NCBI GenBank assembly: GCA_025331435.1
Contig: JAIWNI010000050.1
Span: 1-64,000 of the forward strand
Source: Choanephora cucurbitarum
Taxonomy: Eukaryota; Mucoromycota; Mucoromycetes; Mucorales; Choanephoraceae
Direction of reading: 5' to 3'
Length of the DNA: 64,000 bases
Shown here: piece after piece, positions 25,691-39,672 of the stretch
Position numbering within the stretch: position 1 is the stretch's first letter
Layout: each line of letters begins with the position of its first letter
The notes under the pieces: generated by a model
Databases searched by the model: none
The model's input: the letters and a program-made list of their open reading frames with translations, nothing else
Told to the model about the DNA's origin: nothing
Position numbers and translations under genes: made by a program

Positions 25691-26194
25691 ACCTCCTTTT
25701 TTTTTTAGAGATAGAATCCTTTGAAAAAGGTCAAAAAAAAAGAAAGAATAAACAGCAACAACACACCTTATTTGTTATTTTATTTTGTTCTGTATCGTAA
25801 GTGGATAAACAGAAGACGTGTTTTTAGTCAAGTCTGTTGAATAACGTTAATAAGAAAGAAAGAGAAATGCAGGGCTGATAGTAAAATGGAAAGAAAAAGT
25901 GTTACACGGAGAGTTTATACGCCACAAGCTTTAATTAGCTTTGATAAATTAAATTTTGTTCTCTTGTTTAATCGAATCTTAAATCTGCATAACAAGAATG
26001 AACATATTCAAAGAGAAACATCAGTTACCCGAAATACTTTCCGAAAACTCGGGATCAACCCACCCTTTTAGAATACGCAACTAACTCTGCTCCTGAAATA
26101 AATTTATATCCGCCAATATTAACCTATAAAAGAAAATTTCTTATTTTTTTCCTTTTTTCTTTTCTTTTCTTTTTACTTTTCTATCTTCACCATC
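25691..26194. other. Intergenic (about 500 bp)
   Basis: 3' flank of RPS0 and promoter of the Rab6 gene. No coding exon recognised. A pyrimidine-rich block directly precedes the Rab6 start codon. Confidence 0.5.
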
Positions 26195-27162
<968 letters not shown>

Positions 27163-27179
27163 TAAAATTAAGAATTTTA

Positions 27180-28005
27180 TTATTTACTTGTTGTCTCTCT
27201 TAATTCCCTGAGTGCTACATGAATCTTTCTTGAATAGAGAAAGGTAAACACACTCATGCCCACCACCACCAGAATGACCATGATATTACTATAGAGCACC
27301 ACTTGTTCAACTGAGAGTGAACTCTGGATCATAATCACCTTAGCCACAAATTCAAGCATCAGAAAGATAGCCCAGAGTGCATTGAGGACATAACAGAATG
27401 TACGAAAAGCAGGCACATGAGCCCAGATGGCTTCTGAGGCCTCCATCGAATGAAATTGACCCTTTTGATCAGTCCATTCTACCTTGGGTTGACCAGCAAG
27501 GAAACTCTGTGTGACCAAGAAGATCAAGGGTCGAATGGTGAACCATTTGGTAGAGAGTGGAATTAAGGTAATAAAGAACATGAGACTGATGATGGCTGTG
27601 GTGGTTGAATCACGCAACAGGGCTAATCGAACATCACCTAAATCAAACATAATTAAAAAAAAACAATGGCATAAAAAAACCATATCACTTTTTACCACTG
27701 ATGATAGACAGGACAGCAGACAAAATAAAGGAAAACACAATGATACAGCCCAGGACATCGATGCGTTTCTGTCTCCAGAACAGATAGATCACACGTAACA
27801 GAGGTGGAATACCCGACAAGACCAAGGCAATCACCATACTTAACCAGATCTTGAGGATATAATAGATAGCGAGTGGTAAGGCAACATCAATCAGGATCAC
27901 ATAGAATACAGGTTTGGCTACTTGATAGTAGTGTTTGAATCGTTCTTTCCTTGTCAAGACAGGTGAATCCATAGATGTTGTTTGTTTCTCTGTATCTGGT
28001 TGCAT
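27180..28005 (-). CDS. Polytopic membrane protein, unrecognised (VC0807-like?)
   Basis: Two exons (28005-27696 and 27637-27180) encode 255 residues. The N-terminus is hydrophilic (about 35 residues), followed by several hydrophobic segments: residues about 33-55, 58-75, 85-103, 115-130, 180-200 and 215-235. There is a basic tail (YSRKIHVALRELRE). The pattern RPLIFLVTQSFL resembles the VC0807 family, whose function is unknown, but I am unsure of this. It is convergent with Rab6; the stops are 17 bp apart. Confidence 0.7.
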
Positions 28006-28344
28006 TATTATAGAGAATGAGAATTCTGTTCTTTTTTTTTGCTTTATATATATATAGAGAGTATTCGGCCAATATCTGCTTAATTAGGTAAGTGGATTAT
28101 GCTAAGCAAAAATCTATTTGTTCGACCGTAGCTTAGCATGAATTTTGGGGCTTGGACTCAAAAATAAAGTAGTTGTGGGGATCATGCTTTACTGTTGTTT
28201 CTCAAAACATATTGAACAGGATATTACTACCTGCAAGATTAAAAGACTTTGGAAGGGAAGGATTGAGACTCAGAGAGATGGGGTTTAAATCACTAAAAGA
28301 AGTCAGCTGTACCTTTTTTTTTTCTTTTTCTTCCTTGTCTCCAT
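28006..28344. other. Intergenic (about 340 bp)
   Basis: Non-coding between the membrane-protein start and the pseudogene. Contains a TA repeat near 28045 and a GC-richer inverted-looking segment around 28095-28145 (gctaagc ... gcttagc, arms about 30 nt apart). No gene seen. Confidence 0.4.
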
Positions 28345-28874
28345 ATGTCTGATCAATTTGTCCCCGAAGAGCTCACCGAAAAGGCCTCACTTGAAGACGT
28401 ATTTAGAAGAACTCAAGGCACTTCAACAAAATTACTTTGAGAAGCATCCTAAAGAAAATCAAGACAGAATTCGCCTTTTGGGATCTGGTGCTTTAGTCCG
28501 AGCCTTACCGTCCCTTTCTGAGTACAATGCTCATTCCTCCCACAAAGAGCCGAAAGATCAACATTTGGAATGAGCACATTCGCAACTGTAACGCGAAAGG
28601 TCTGAAGTTGACTGATCCTGTTGATCGTCAAGTAATTAGCAAGGAATATGCTGACATTAAGTCAGGACAAGCACCTGGCTTGTCAGAGTTGGAAGAGGCT
28701 GCATCCAACAGCACAATTCGTGCTAAGAATGATACTTCTGACACACTGAAGTATAAAATAACCAAGCTTCAGCAGTACTCTGATTACTTGAAAGAAGAGT
28801 TCAACTGTCATCTGGTGACTTTAATTCCACCTGCAGGGATGGATGACGATGGGATATCATGCCAACAGTGGTAA
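28345..28874 (+). pseudogene. Frameshifted relic of an unrecognised gene
   Basis: Three overlapping open segments in different frames read like one broken protein. The first starts at ATG 28345 (MSDQFVPEELTEKA) and stops near 28440. The second carries HLKTYLEELKALQQNYFEKH and stops near 28572. The third starts near 28500 (YRPFLSTMLIPPTKSRK, INIWNEHIRNCNAKGLK) and runs to 28872, where a GT donor follows (gtaagt). Composition is coding-like throughout, so at least two frameshifts are likely. I do not recognise the family. It may be a decayed host gene or cargo of the transposon relic downstream. Confidence 0.5.
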
Positions 28875-29802
28875 GTATATATTTGATAAACAAGAGCTCC
28901 GTATAAATTTATCATTCATACGAATTGTTCTAGAATACACTGATTGCATTACCCGATCAAATAGGGTTTTTATTGACGTGAATTAGCTACACTTATTAAA
29001 ATAAGTACCACAGCTACTTAGGCCTTATCAGTTGTACAGAATCTACTTAAATGTTCCCGCCGGGATAGGCATACATCCTCAGTGGCTTTGGTGGCTTACT
29101 GATTTCTTTACTTGTAACAATGTGCGGTAATATAACTCATACAAAGTTACTTACTCCGATTATCAAAACAACTATAAATACTCCCCCCTTTTTCTATTCA
29201 ATAAAAACAGAATCTCATCTTTTATCAAACTTTCTATACAAAAGCTAGTCTTTGGAAAGTAATATATAAGCTTACTGGAATACAACTCTAAAGATATATA
29301 AATCGAAAAACAGAGGAATCATCCATAAGAAACACCTTATATATAAGCAACAGAAACTATCTATCAGGAATTACTCTAATAAAAGGGACTTATCCTATAG
29401 AAACTAGATATTTGAGTTATTCTAACCTAGTGTTCAGAAACTATCGAAAATCTACATTAAAGAACTAGAGTTACTCTTTATTACTCAGAGAGACTATCTA
29501 TTCTTATTATTATTATTATTGAACAGACGTTATCGAGACAATTATTGACTTGAGTTAGTCTTTCTTTATATTCTTATTGTATACTTTGACTGCGAGAGTT
29601 ATTCTCTGAATCATCAGACGGAACTATCTCCAATTCTAAGACTTAGCTCTTTTATTCTTATTAAACTACTTATAAATCAGTTCGCTACTCACAGCTCATT
29701 GCAAACTATAAATCAAACCTTAAACCCAGATATTACATTACTTGTAATTTTAACTTTTGTTCCTGAAGAAGTTATTTGTTTTATTTTCTAAAAGTTTCAA
29801 AC
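28875..29802. other. AT-rich non-coding region with LTR-like promoter signals
   Basis: No coding exon. It contains TATAAATA at 29173-29180 followed about 20 bp later by AATAAA near 29200, a spacing seen in LTR R regions. After that comes a block of degenerate repeats (annotated separately). It probably belongs to the transposon relic or to a remnant LTR. Confidence 0.35.
29335..29640. repeat. Degenerate short repeats upstream of the transposase relic
   Basis: A motif close to GAAACTATCTATC recurs at about 29343, 29398, 29435, 29490 and 29620. It alternates with a motif close to GAGTTATTCT (about 29360, 29410, 29466, 29552, 29595). Spacing is irregular, 40-130 bp. The pattern resembles diverged subterminal repeats of a DNA transposon. 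Confidence 0.4.
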
Positions 29803-32027
29803 ATGTCAACCTCTCCTACCAGAATCGTATATAACTTAGCCAACATGGAGACCGCTCTTGTCAGTACTGAAGTACCAGGAGTTTCCAGTCTCCCCCTTTG
29901 AACGAGACTGTATGTGTAGTAGCAAACGAGTGGAAAGAATGCTTCAACCGCATCAGCGAGTTGAGTGCAACCAAGTGAATTAAGAAGCGTAGCAGAAGTG
30001 CCGGCAACTTGATCATGGGTGAATCCCGTGAATGTCACTGTAAGAGGTCAACATACCCCTACTAGAACTGTGCGTATCAGTCAAGAAGATTCAAAGAAAA
30101 TTGGATGCAGAGGAACTTTGAGCATCCTTCAATATGTTCAAAATACCTGGTGTTGTTGAAATCGATGGGCCATGTCCCTGGCAGCAATAGCGACATCAGA
30201 ACTCTTCCTTTGACCAGGGAGACCGTAACGGTCATTGAAAGAAATTTGAGAAATGGCTCAAACTGTAGAGACATTAGAACTGCAGTTCTTCGCCAGATTC
30301 AGCAGTGGGAATGTGGCAGAAGAAAGCCCACTTATAGAGATGTTTACAATCGCATCAAGAAGGTGCGAAATAATGAGTTGCTTTTTGAACATTTGAGTTG
30401 AGCAATAATTTTCCTTGAGTAGATTGAAGAAACCCTTTATCGTCTTGATAAGAACGATTCAATTTCTTTCGACGCCTGGCTTGACCGTCCATTGCCAATG
30501 AAGAACTATGTTGTCTTCAACGGCAATTGTAAAGCCAGAATGACAAGCTCTTTGCCCGTGGGTTCCAGTCCCCCTGTCCAAGTACGAGAGATGTCTCTCA
30601 ACAAGTCTTTCTGCCTTGATGCAACTCACGGCATCTCTCCCAGAAGTACCGAGATGCTTTACAGTCTTGTTGCTCGGGATACTCATACCCAGAAGGGCTA
30701 TCCTGTTGCCTACATGGTAACCAATGACCAAACCGTTGGTCCAGTAAACCAATGGCTTACCTTCTTGAAGCAACAAGGTAGCTTCAATCCTGAGGCAATC
30801 ACCGTCGATTGTTGTGTGGCTGAACTCAATGCCATCCGCAGTGCATTGAGTGGCACCTATGTTCATTACTGCGGCTTCCAGGCTTGGAGAAAGGCCATGG
30901 ATCGCAAGGTCACACTCACTGGTGCCCACACCCAAGAAGAAGTAGGCCAGTATAAGAAGCAATTGGAGCAATTGCTAGCTCAGCTGCTTCTCACAAGCGA
31001 AGTTGCTGCATTTTATGAGCTTCTTGCTCAATTCGAGTCAAAGTTGGAGCAAGAGAACCAAGTTGGCTTTCTAACTTACTTTCATAGACGCTGGACTCAA
31101 ACTGAGGAGCAGAAGGGTTGATGGAGTCAATCGTACATGCCGGAGACACACAGAAGCATGCTCACTAACAATTATATCGAGTCATGGCATAACCAGCTTA
31201 AGACCATATATTTTAGTCGACGCAAAATTAACAGACTAGACCATTTGACTTTTGTCTTGGTGAATGATGTCGAATTTTACTTTGCAGAGGAACGAGAACG
31301 CATTCTGTTCAACAATGGCAGAATGGGGCCGGAGCAAAACGAACAAGCTAAACGTTCATTCTTTGCGAGAGAGGTTCCTACAAGCCAATTGCCTTCTCTC
31401 ATAGAAAACCCCATTAGGTACAAATAGCAGTGATATTGCTAATGTCAATGGGAATTGGTTTGTAGGCTCCTTAACTTCCCCGTCTGTTAAGTTAGTGTTA
31501 AAGAAGGCTTCCTTAGCAAATGTATGTGTCCTCATTACAGGAAGAGAAGTTTGCCTTGTAATCACATGTATCTTTTAAAAAGATACACCTCTATTCCTTT
31601 GGCTTATGAAAGTGCAAGATCTCAAAGAGTGAGTGCTTTTAGGGACAAGAGAAGTAGTAGAAGGTTTGTCTTTGAAAGAAAAAAAGCTAATATACATATT
31701 TCTTAGACGATAATGAAGAAATCGACATGGAAGGAGAAAGTGAAACTGAAGCCTCTATTGTCAACACTCAACTGAAGAATGTATTTGCATTCGATGGAGT
31801 TGATGTTGACTTTGGAAGCGATGCTGAAGATGAAGAAGACTTGGCAAGAGCCGAATGCGGATGTCGTTGAACGCATCAAGATAATAAGAACCGTTCAACA
31901 TCAAAGGAGAAGGGTAGAAAAGAACATCTTCTTTAGCAAGCTAGAAACGATGCTTGGTTTTCTCCAAACCTTTGTAGATGAAGTTGTGGCAAGTGAGCTT
32001 TATGTTTACAGTTGCATGAAGAAATAA
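29803..32027 (+). pseudogene. Decayed Mutator-like (SWIM-type) transposase
   Basis: Consecutive plus-strand fragments read as one transposase with breaks: a short N-terminal segment from 29803, 30105-30401, 30492-31427 and 31524-31706, with an acidic tail to about 32027. The central part is a MULE-type DDE region (LDATHGISPRS, MLYSLVARD, AYMVTNDQTV, ITVDCCVAELNAI), followed by NNYIESWHNQLKTIYF. The segment at 31524 carries a SWIM-type zinc pattern (CPHYRKRSLPCNHMYLL). Defects seen: stops near 29900, a stop at 30399, an in-frame TGA at 31119 directly before TGG, a stop at 31425 and a frameshift near 31520. So it cannot encode an intact transposase. Terminal inverted repeats were not found by eye. 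Confidence 0.75.
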
Positions 32028-32166
32028 AATTTACATGTTAAATATAAGCCACCGATCCCTTTAATTTTGATTTTCCGTCGGCATGAAATAAGTGATTCTC
32101 TCCTATTTTTACTAAAGGAGAGTTGTCCTTTTTTCCTTTTTTTTTTTTTCTAAATAGCACCATGAG

Positions 32167-32475
32167 ATGAACAAGACTATGTCATCCAATGAATCATCTC
32201 TTATTCATCGACTCTATCTAAATGAAAGACAGCTTAGAACATTGGTGGTCATTCTAAGCTTAGCAGGTGGATTGGCCCTTTCGTTTCTGTTGGGTGTCAT
32301 CATTCTTATCTGTTGGTATAGTCAGAGACAGAAGGAATCAGACTCACACAAGATCACAGTCATTCCTACCCTGACACCTTCTCTTCAATTACCAGAACCT
32401 TCAGCACCTTCTGCTAAAGAAATAGATCTCTGTCAATGCCTACCACCACCTGCCTATACTTCCATTCATTCATAA
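32167..32475 (+). CDS. Small single-pass membrane protein with PPxY motif
   Basis: 102 residues, no intron. One strong hydrophobic segment (TLVVILSLAGGLALSFLLGV and a few residues beyond, about residues 25-50) is followed by a polar tail. The tail ends with LPPPAYTSIHS, which contains PPAY, a PPxY ligand for WW domains of Nedd4/Rsp5 ubiquitin ligases. Small membrane proteins of this build (for example yeast Rcr1/Rcr2) act as ligase adaptors; that role is inference. No homologue is recognised by sequence. It is convergent with the PRL phosphatase, with 28 bp between stops. Confidence 0.6.
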   Translation: MNKTMSSNESSLIHRLYLNERQLRTLVVILSLAGGLALSFLLGVIILICWYSQRQKESDSHKITVIPTLTPSLQLPEPSAPSAKEIDLCQCLPPPAYTSIHS

Positions 32476-32503
32476 TAAAATACGCTTTATTTACATCTGG
32501 GAT

Positions 32504-33224
32504 TCATGTCAATGTAGTTGGTGGTGGAGAAGTAGATTTAGCGCCACCTAATTTAAACATACGTCCAAGTGAAGATCGAAGTGAATAATTAGTAGATGAT
32601 TTTGGCTTTAATGTACGCTTATAAGAATCCTATAGAATTAGATGAGTGAATGCATTCTATCAACATTTTCTCTCTCTTTTACCAGATAAGCAATCTGAGG
32701 TTTATTAAAAGCACCTCTTCTCTTTCCTCTGATATATTCAATCGCATCCAAGGGTTTCATACCCATCTCAATCAAAGCAATGGCCACTAAGGCAGGTGCT
32801 CTACCTAATCCAGCTACACAATGCACTGCAATAGTAGGCGCTACTTCATTCTCTTCATCTGCCAACTGTCTATTCTTCTCTACCAACTGTAACCATTCAC
32901 GTACAATAGGTGATGGTGGCTATGATAAAAAGAGAAAGGGTGAATCATGATGACGCTACTATTATCATTTTATTTTTTTTTTACCACTCCACCATCCTTA
33001 AAAGGAAGGTCTACTACTTGAATCTCTCTCTCTGTCAACCGAGTAGCACTATAGGTAGGTTGGCAACAACGAACAACAGCAACCACATGAAGGCGCATGA
33101 ATTCTTCCATATAGAAATCAAGTGTGGATTCAGTAGGACAATCGAGGATTAAGAAACGTAAGGCAGAACCAGGACAGTCGATCACAGTCAACATACGACC
33201 AAGAGGAGAACCGTTTCGAGACAT
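32504..33224 (-). CDS. PRL/PTP4A-type dual-specificity phosphatase
   Basis: Three exons (33224-32985, 32919-32683, 32629-32504) encode 200 residues. The catalytic loop is HCVAGLGRAPALV, the CX5R motif with the PRL-typical Ala after Arg. The general-acid loop reads LPFKDGG in place of the usual WPFDDG; the second Asp, the presumed acid, is kept. RGAFNKPQIAYL matches the family. The animal PRL C-terminus carries a CaaX prenylation box; here the protein ends PPPTTLT, so no prenylation is expected, but a basic tail (KRTLKPKSS) remains. The last exon begins after a 53-nt intron and is supported by phase. Confidence 0.88.
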
Positions 33225-33499
33225 AGTTTTAATAGGCGTGTTCTCTTTTTTTTAAAAATATATATATATAGCTCAGTGTATGCCACCTGGTATGAAAGAT
33301 ATCTAAAATAAGTTTTATGGTAAGCACAAAGTAGCAATGTCGTCAAAGAGCGTTTGATCAGGTTGTAAACCAAACATAAAAAAATAAATAAAAAAAAAAA
33401 AAAGAATTAAAATCTGTATATTTCTTTTTTGCTTTTGAACAATGAAACACGTGACCTTGGCTACCACGTGCACCAATAAGAAAATGGATTTATGCTATT

Positions 33500-35095
33500 T
33501 TACCACAACAACCGTAGAGGCACATGGAAACTGAGACTGGCTACACTGTCATCATCCATAGGCTCATCTGTCTCATGAGGATGCCATTCTCTCATCTCAT
33601 CAAAGATAGACGCAACATAGTTCAGATGGGTCATCCATTCCTTTGTGGCCACCAATGACTCAGGCACCAGATAGACCTGACACTCAAGTTCATCCTGAAG
33701 CCAATCCCCTTCATGATGAGGAATGGCCTTTTCAGTGAACTGGAGTACTAATCCCTTTGCTCCTAGGTGAACACGAATATCTTCATCTTGTTCTTCTGTT
33801 GATTCAAACGCTTCCACCAGATGATCCAGTGGAATGATATAGAGAGGAGGTCGATTCTATCTATTGTAAGTCATTCTTTCAAACTCTATGTAAAAAAAAA
33901 CCTTATTTTACCTCTTTGTATTCAAAATCATACAGTTCAAATTGAACACCACGCAATACACCCCAAAATCGATCCATACGCTATAGACATCATAAGTTTA
34001 CTCTTCCTTATGACTTATTTTGTTACTCACAGGCACCATTCCTGTCTGAACATAGACAGTAACAAAATCCTCAAACAGAATGGTATTGTTCAACATATTC
34101 TGTGTTCGATGACTCATGTAGGTACCATAGACTACTAACAACTGAAAGGTATTGTTCTGCCCAGGTGTAGAATGATGCAGCACAATACGTTCTGTTGTCT
34201 TTGCTTTAGGATATAGACCTAGTCCTATTGTCTCTACACCTAAACAGATTTCCTTTTTAGCCTTCTGGAATAGAGAATGACTCTTTGTTTGTGCATAGAC
34301 AGTAATGGTGGCTGTTGTCTGTTGTTCAATATCACTATAGTAAGTATAGGGTAAGTTACATATCTTCCATACACTGTTCTACTTGCAATAAAAAGGTTTC
34401 ATCAAATTGAGCAATGGAACTATGTTTGCCTGTCTTTTCACTGGTAACATAAGAACTGACACAGGTCTCTTGGTTGACCTGAATACCACAACGATAGATA
34501 CGTGCTAATAAAGAAAGAAATGAATGAGTTGTTCTGTAGATACAAAGCATATTATTTTACTTTTAGAGGAATGTGTAGAGATGATCTGAAGGATTCTGAA
34601 ATAAAACAAGGCCTTTGGACGAGGATGTGTGGGGGAAGATAGTCTAAATAAAACATAAGCCTTATAACTCTTTTCTGTTTATTTTTGAGCTTACGACTGA
34701 GTATTACGATGGATAGGCTTCCTCAAGACAATAGAACGTTGATAGTCAGTCAAAGGATTCTTTACTAAAGTAGATGTCTGTTCATCCTTGATCCAATTCA
34801 GAGTCTCTAGAGGCAATGATTCTAATGTATGAAAGGGTCCATTGTAATGCACTAAGGGTTCATTCTGTTGAAATCGACCATAATGAATACTCTTTTCTGT
34901 AACTGATTTAGGCATCAGAGGCATGATCTTTCTCCGATTGGCCTGGCTCATGCGTGTGGAGGATAGATGATGCATGAAACTACGAATAGAGGCTGTGGAG
35001 ATAGAGGATCGAAGGGATTCTGCTGAAAATGATTTACGACGCATGGTAGGTGGACTAGGCAATAATGGGTTTCTGATGGTTGGATAGGTTGACAT
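33500..35095 (-). CDS. Anillin-like protein with C2-like and PH domains
   Basis: Six exons (35095-34695, 34643-34561, 34504-34383, 34318-34031, 33980-33912, 33856-33500) give 439 residues with consistent phases. The N-terminus is basic and Ser-rich (RRKSFSAESLRSSISTASI). The middle resembles a C2-type beta sandwich (SIAQFDETFLLQTTATITVYA, in two parts across an intron). The C-terminus is a PH domain: RFWGVLRGVQFELYDFEY, then PPLYIIPLDHL and a final helix ATKEWMTHLNYVASI. This order matches the anillin-homology plus PH arrangement of fungal Mid/Bud4-type cytokinesis proteins, but it is much shorter than most, so the name is tentative. Confidence 0.65.
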
Positions 35096-35227
35096 TGAAT
35101 CAATGAAAGAAAAGATAATTCGGGAGATTCTTTTAGAAAGAATGTTATTTATTCATAATTAAGCTGAAACAATAGCGTTACTTATTTCAATTGGGTGTCA
35201 ATTTTTACTTTTTTTATTTTTTTTAAA

Positions 35228-37056
<1,829 letters not shown>

Positions 37057-37181
37057 AATAAAGATTACCTAAATAGTCAAAATCCGATGGCCCTTAAATT
37101 CACATGAATTCCCACGAATTTAAGTAAGAAAATTTTCCCAAATGATGAATTTTTTTTTTCTTCTTTTCTTTCTAATATAAA

Positions 37182-38280
37182 ATGCAAACAACAGCCACCA
37201 TAAAATCAATCAATAAAGAACATGGCCGCTTAAAGAGAAAGGAACAGACATTGGATTATATACTGCGTTCAGGCTTAGCAGGAGGCATTGCTGGTTGTCT
37301 AGTAAAGTAAATAACAAGCTGAATTCACCTCATTCGTCTCTTTACTGATACTGTCTTAGGGTAAGACAGCCATTGCACCTTTAGATAGAGTCAAGATCTT
37401 ATTTCAGGCAAGAAATCCCATCTTTGAGAAATACTCGGGTCGTTTCACAGGTGTGTTTGAGGCAGGCAGAGAGATCTTTCAGAAACATGGGATATGGGGA
37501 TTATTCCAAGGTCATTCAGTCACCTTGGTCCGTATCTTCCCCTATGCAGCTATCAAATTTGTTGCACTGGAACAATACCGAGCCATCCTGATGCCCACAC
37601 CTGAACTGAGGAATTCATCTAAACGTCAATTTGTAGCAGGTTCATTGGCAGGCATCACCTCTGTCATGATGACCTACCCATTGGATCTGGTGAGAGTACG
37701 GATGGCCTATGAAGTCAATCGTCCTGATGTATGGCAGACGTTTCAAAAGATCTATCGTGAACCAGCAGCTGCTCGATTCCAACTGTTGAATTTCTATCGT
37801 GGATTTCTTCCGACAGTGGTTGGTATGACACCTTATGCAGGTGTGTCCTTTTGGTTCTATCATATCATCACTCAGAGTTTTCGACATCATCCTCTCCTCA
37901 AGCCTTATACACGAGTCAATTTGGATGATCAGAGAGAGAAACCTGCTTTAAGGACATGGGCAGAATTGACCTGTGGTGGATTGGCTGGTTTGGTGGCTCA
38001 GACAAGTAGTTATCCATTAGAGGTAATTTAGATAGAATAGGTCTTGTTCTGTTAGCTGATTGCTCTCTATTAGATTATTCGTAGACGTATGCAGATTGGT
38101 GGATTATTGGATCCTCATCGATTTGTGAGTTTTCAAGATACAGTCAAGGATATCTATTGGACAAAAGGATTCAAAGGATTCTATGTTGGCTTGACAATTG
38201 GCTATATTAAAGTGATACCCATGGTTGCCATTAGCTTCTTTGCTTATGAGCGTTTAAAGCAATTGCTCTTGATTGATTAA
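37182..38280 (+). CDS. LEU5: Mitochondrial carrier, CoA-transporter type (Leu5/SLC25A16-A42 group)
   Basis: Three exons (37182-37301, 37360-38022, 38074-38280) give 329 residues. All three carrier repeats are visible, with signatures [20 protein letters not shown] and YPLEIIRRRMQ, and six predicted membrane helices. The [14 protein letters not shown] sequence of the first repeat and the [19 protein letters not shown] loop are typical of the CoA or Graves-disease carrier group. It would import CoA (or a precursor) across the mitochondrial inner membrane. Substrate assignment rests on family resemblance only. Confidence 0.9.
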
Positions 38281-38380
38281 AAAGATACCAATAATAAAAG
38301 TAGTCACATACACAGTGTTAAAAAAATTTTGAAGTTTAAAAAAAAGAAAAAGTTCTTTCTCTCTCTTGTTTTATTAAGAA

Positions 38381-38818
38381 ATGAAGTACCTCGCCTCCTA
38401 CCTTCTCCTTGTTGCCGGTGGTAAGACCTCTCCCTCTGCTGCTGACCTCAAGTCTCTTTTGGCTACTGTTGGTGCCGAAGCCGATGAAGAACGTGTCAAC
38501 TCTTTGATCTCTGCCCTTGAAGGCAAGAACACTGACGAAGTAAAAAATAACACATTTTATTTTTTTAAATATAAGACTGACATGCTATCATAGCTCATCG
38601 CTGAAGGTTTGGAAAAGATGTCCTCTGTTCCTACTGGTGGTGCTGTTGCTGCTGCTGGTGCCTCTGGTGCTGCTGCTGCCTCTGATGCTCCTGCTGCTGA
38701 AGCCGCTGCTGAAGAAAAGGAAGAATCTGACGATGTAAGTGATAGATACAATGTAGTCTATTTGTGTATTGACTAATTTTTCTTTTTTTAGGATATGGGT
38801 TTCGGTCTCTTTGACTAA
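38381..38818 (+). CDS. RPP2: 60S acidic ribosomal protein P2
   Basis: Three exons (38381-38539, 38594-38734, 38792-38818) encode 108 residues. The start [15 protein letters not shown], the Ala/Gly-rich hinge and the C-terminal [11 protein letters not shown] define P2 of the ribosomal stalk. The last exon codes only DMGFGLFD and the stop, isolating the elongation-factor-binding tail on its own small exon. Confidence 0.97.
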
Positions 38819-38931
38819 ACAAACTTCAGTCTAATAAATTCACTTTTTGTGTTTCTATAGTAACACACACAGTAAGAAAAGCTATATATTTTTTTTGCTG
38901 TTTTTCTCTTATTTGTTTATTTCAAAGTGAA

Positions 38932-39601
38932 TTATTCAAAATCATCATAACCATGTTCAAACAAATAATTGGCAGCCAATTCTATAGAGTGATCGAATGA
39001 GTCAATTTATATCCTTCTTTAACGCTACTCTTTACCTTCATTCTTTTCACAAGCAAAATAAGCTTCAATAACAACATTGCGCTCAAAACCCAAGGCAGCC
39101 AACTAGAATGAAAAAAAGTGAGTCATTGCTTTCTATAGATACACCATGCCTTACTCTGTCAATCGCTTCCTTTTCTTCTTGAGTGACTTGAATCATAGAA
39201 GATCCACCAGGAGCATTGCCTCCTTCTTCATCATCTGCACCTTCTAACAATGCTTGTAAAAATCCACTGGGATCAGCATTGATAGATCGAAGTATTTCAG
39301 GGTTCGATTGACCCAACTGTTGAAGTAGAGGTTGAAGTAAGGCAGGGTTTGATTGGACCAATTGACGGATTTGTTGGAAATGAGGTGTATTTCTCAAATT
39401 AGCAAAATCAGATTGATCGCCTGATTGTTGTTGTTGTTGTGTCTGTTGTTGAGCTTGTTGAGCAGCAGCAGCAAACAGATTTAAAGGTGCAGCTATATCT
39501 ATGCTTGAGTATATTTCCCCTCCTTTATATATATAAAATGACTTACCATCAGGAGAAGTAACTGAAGGTTGTTGTTGTTGTTGTTCATTGGGTTGTTCAG
39601 C

Positions 39602-39672
<71 letters not shown>

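Noticed and set aside
28095..28145. Inverted gctaagc/gcttagc arms as a possible transposon end or tRNA
   Set aside because: Arms of only seven bases; no tRNA A or B box and no matching partner at the right end of the relic.
30459..30971. A 170-codon minus-strand open frame opposite the transposase
   Set aside because: Antisense to the recognisable transposase core; no start context or family.
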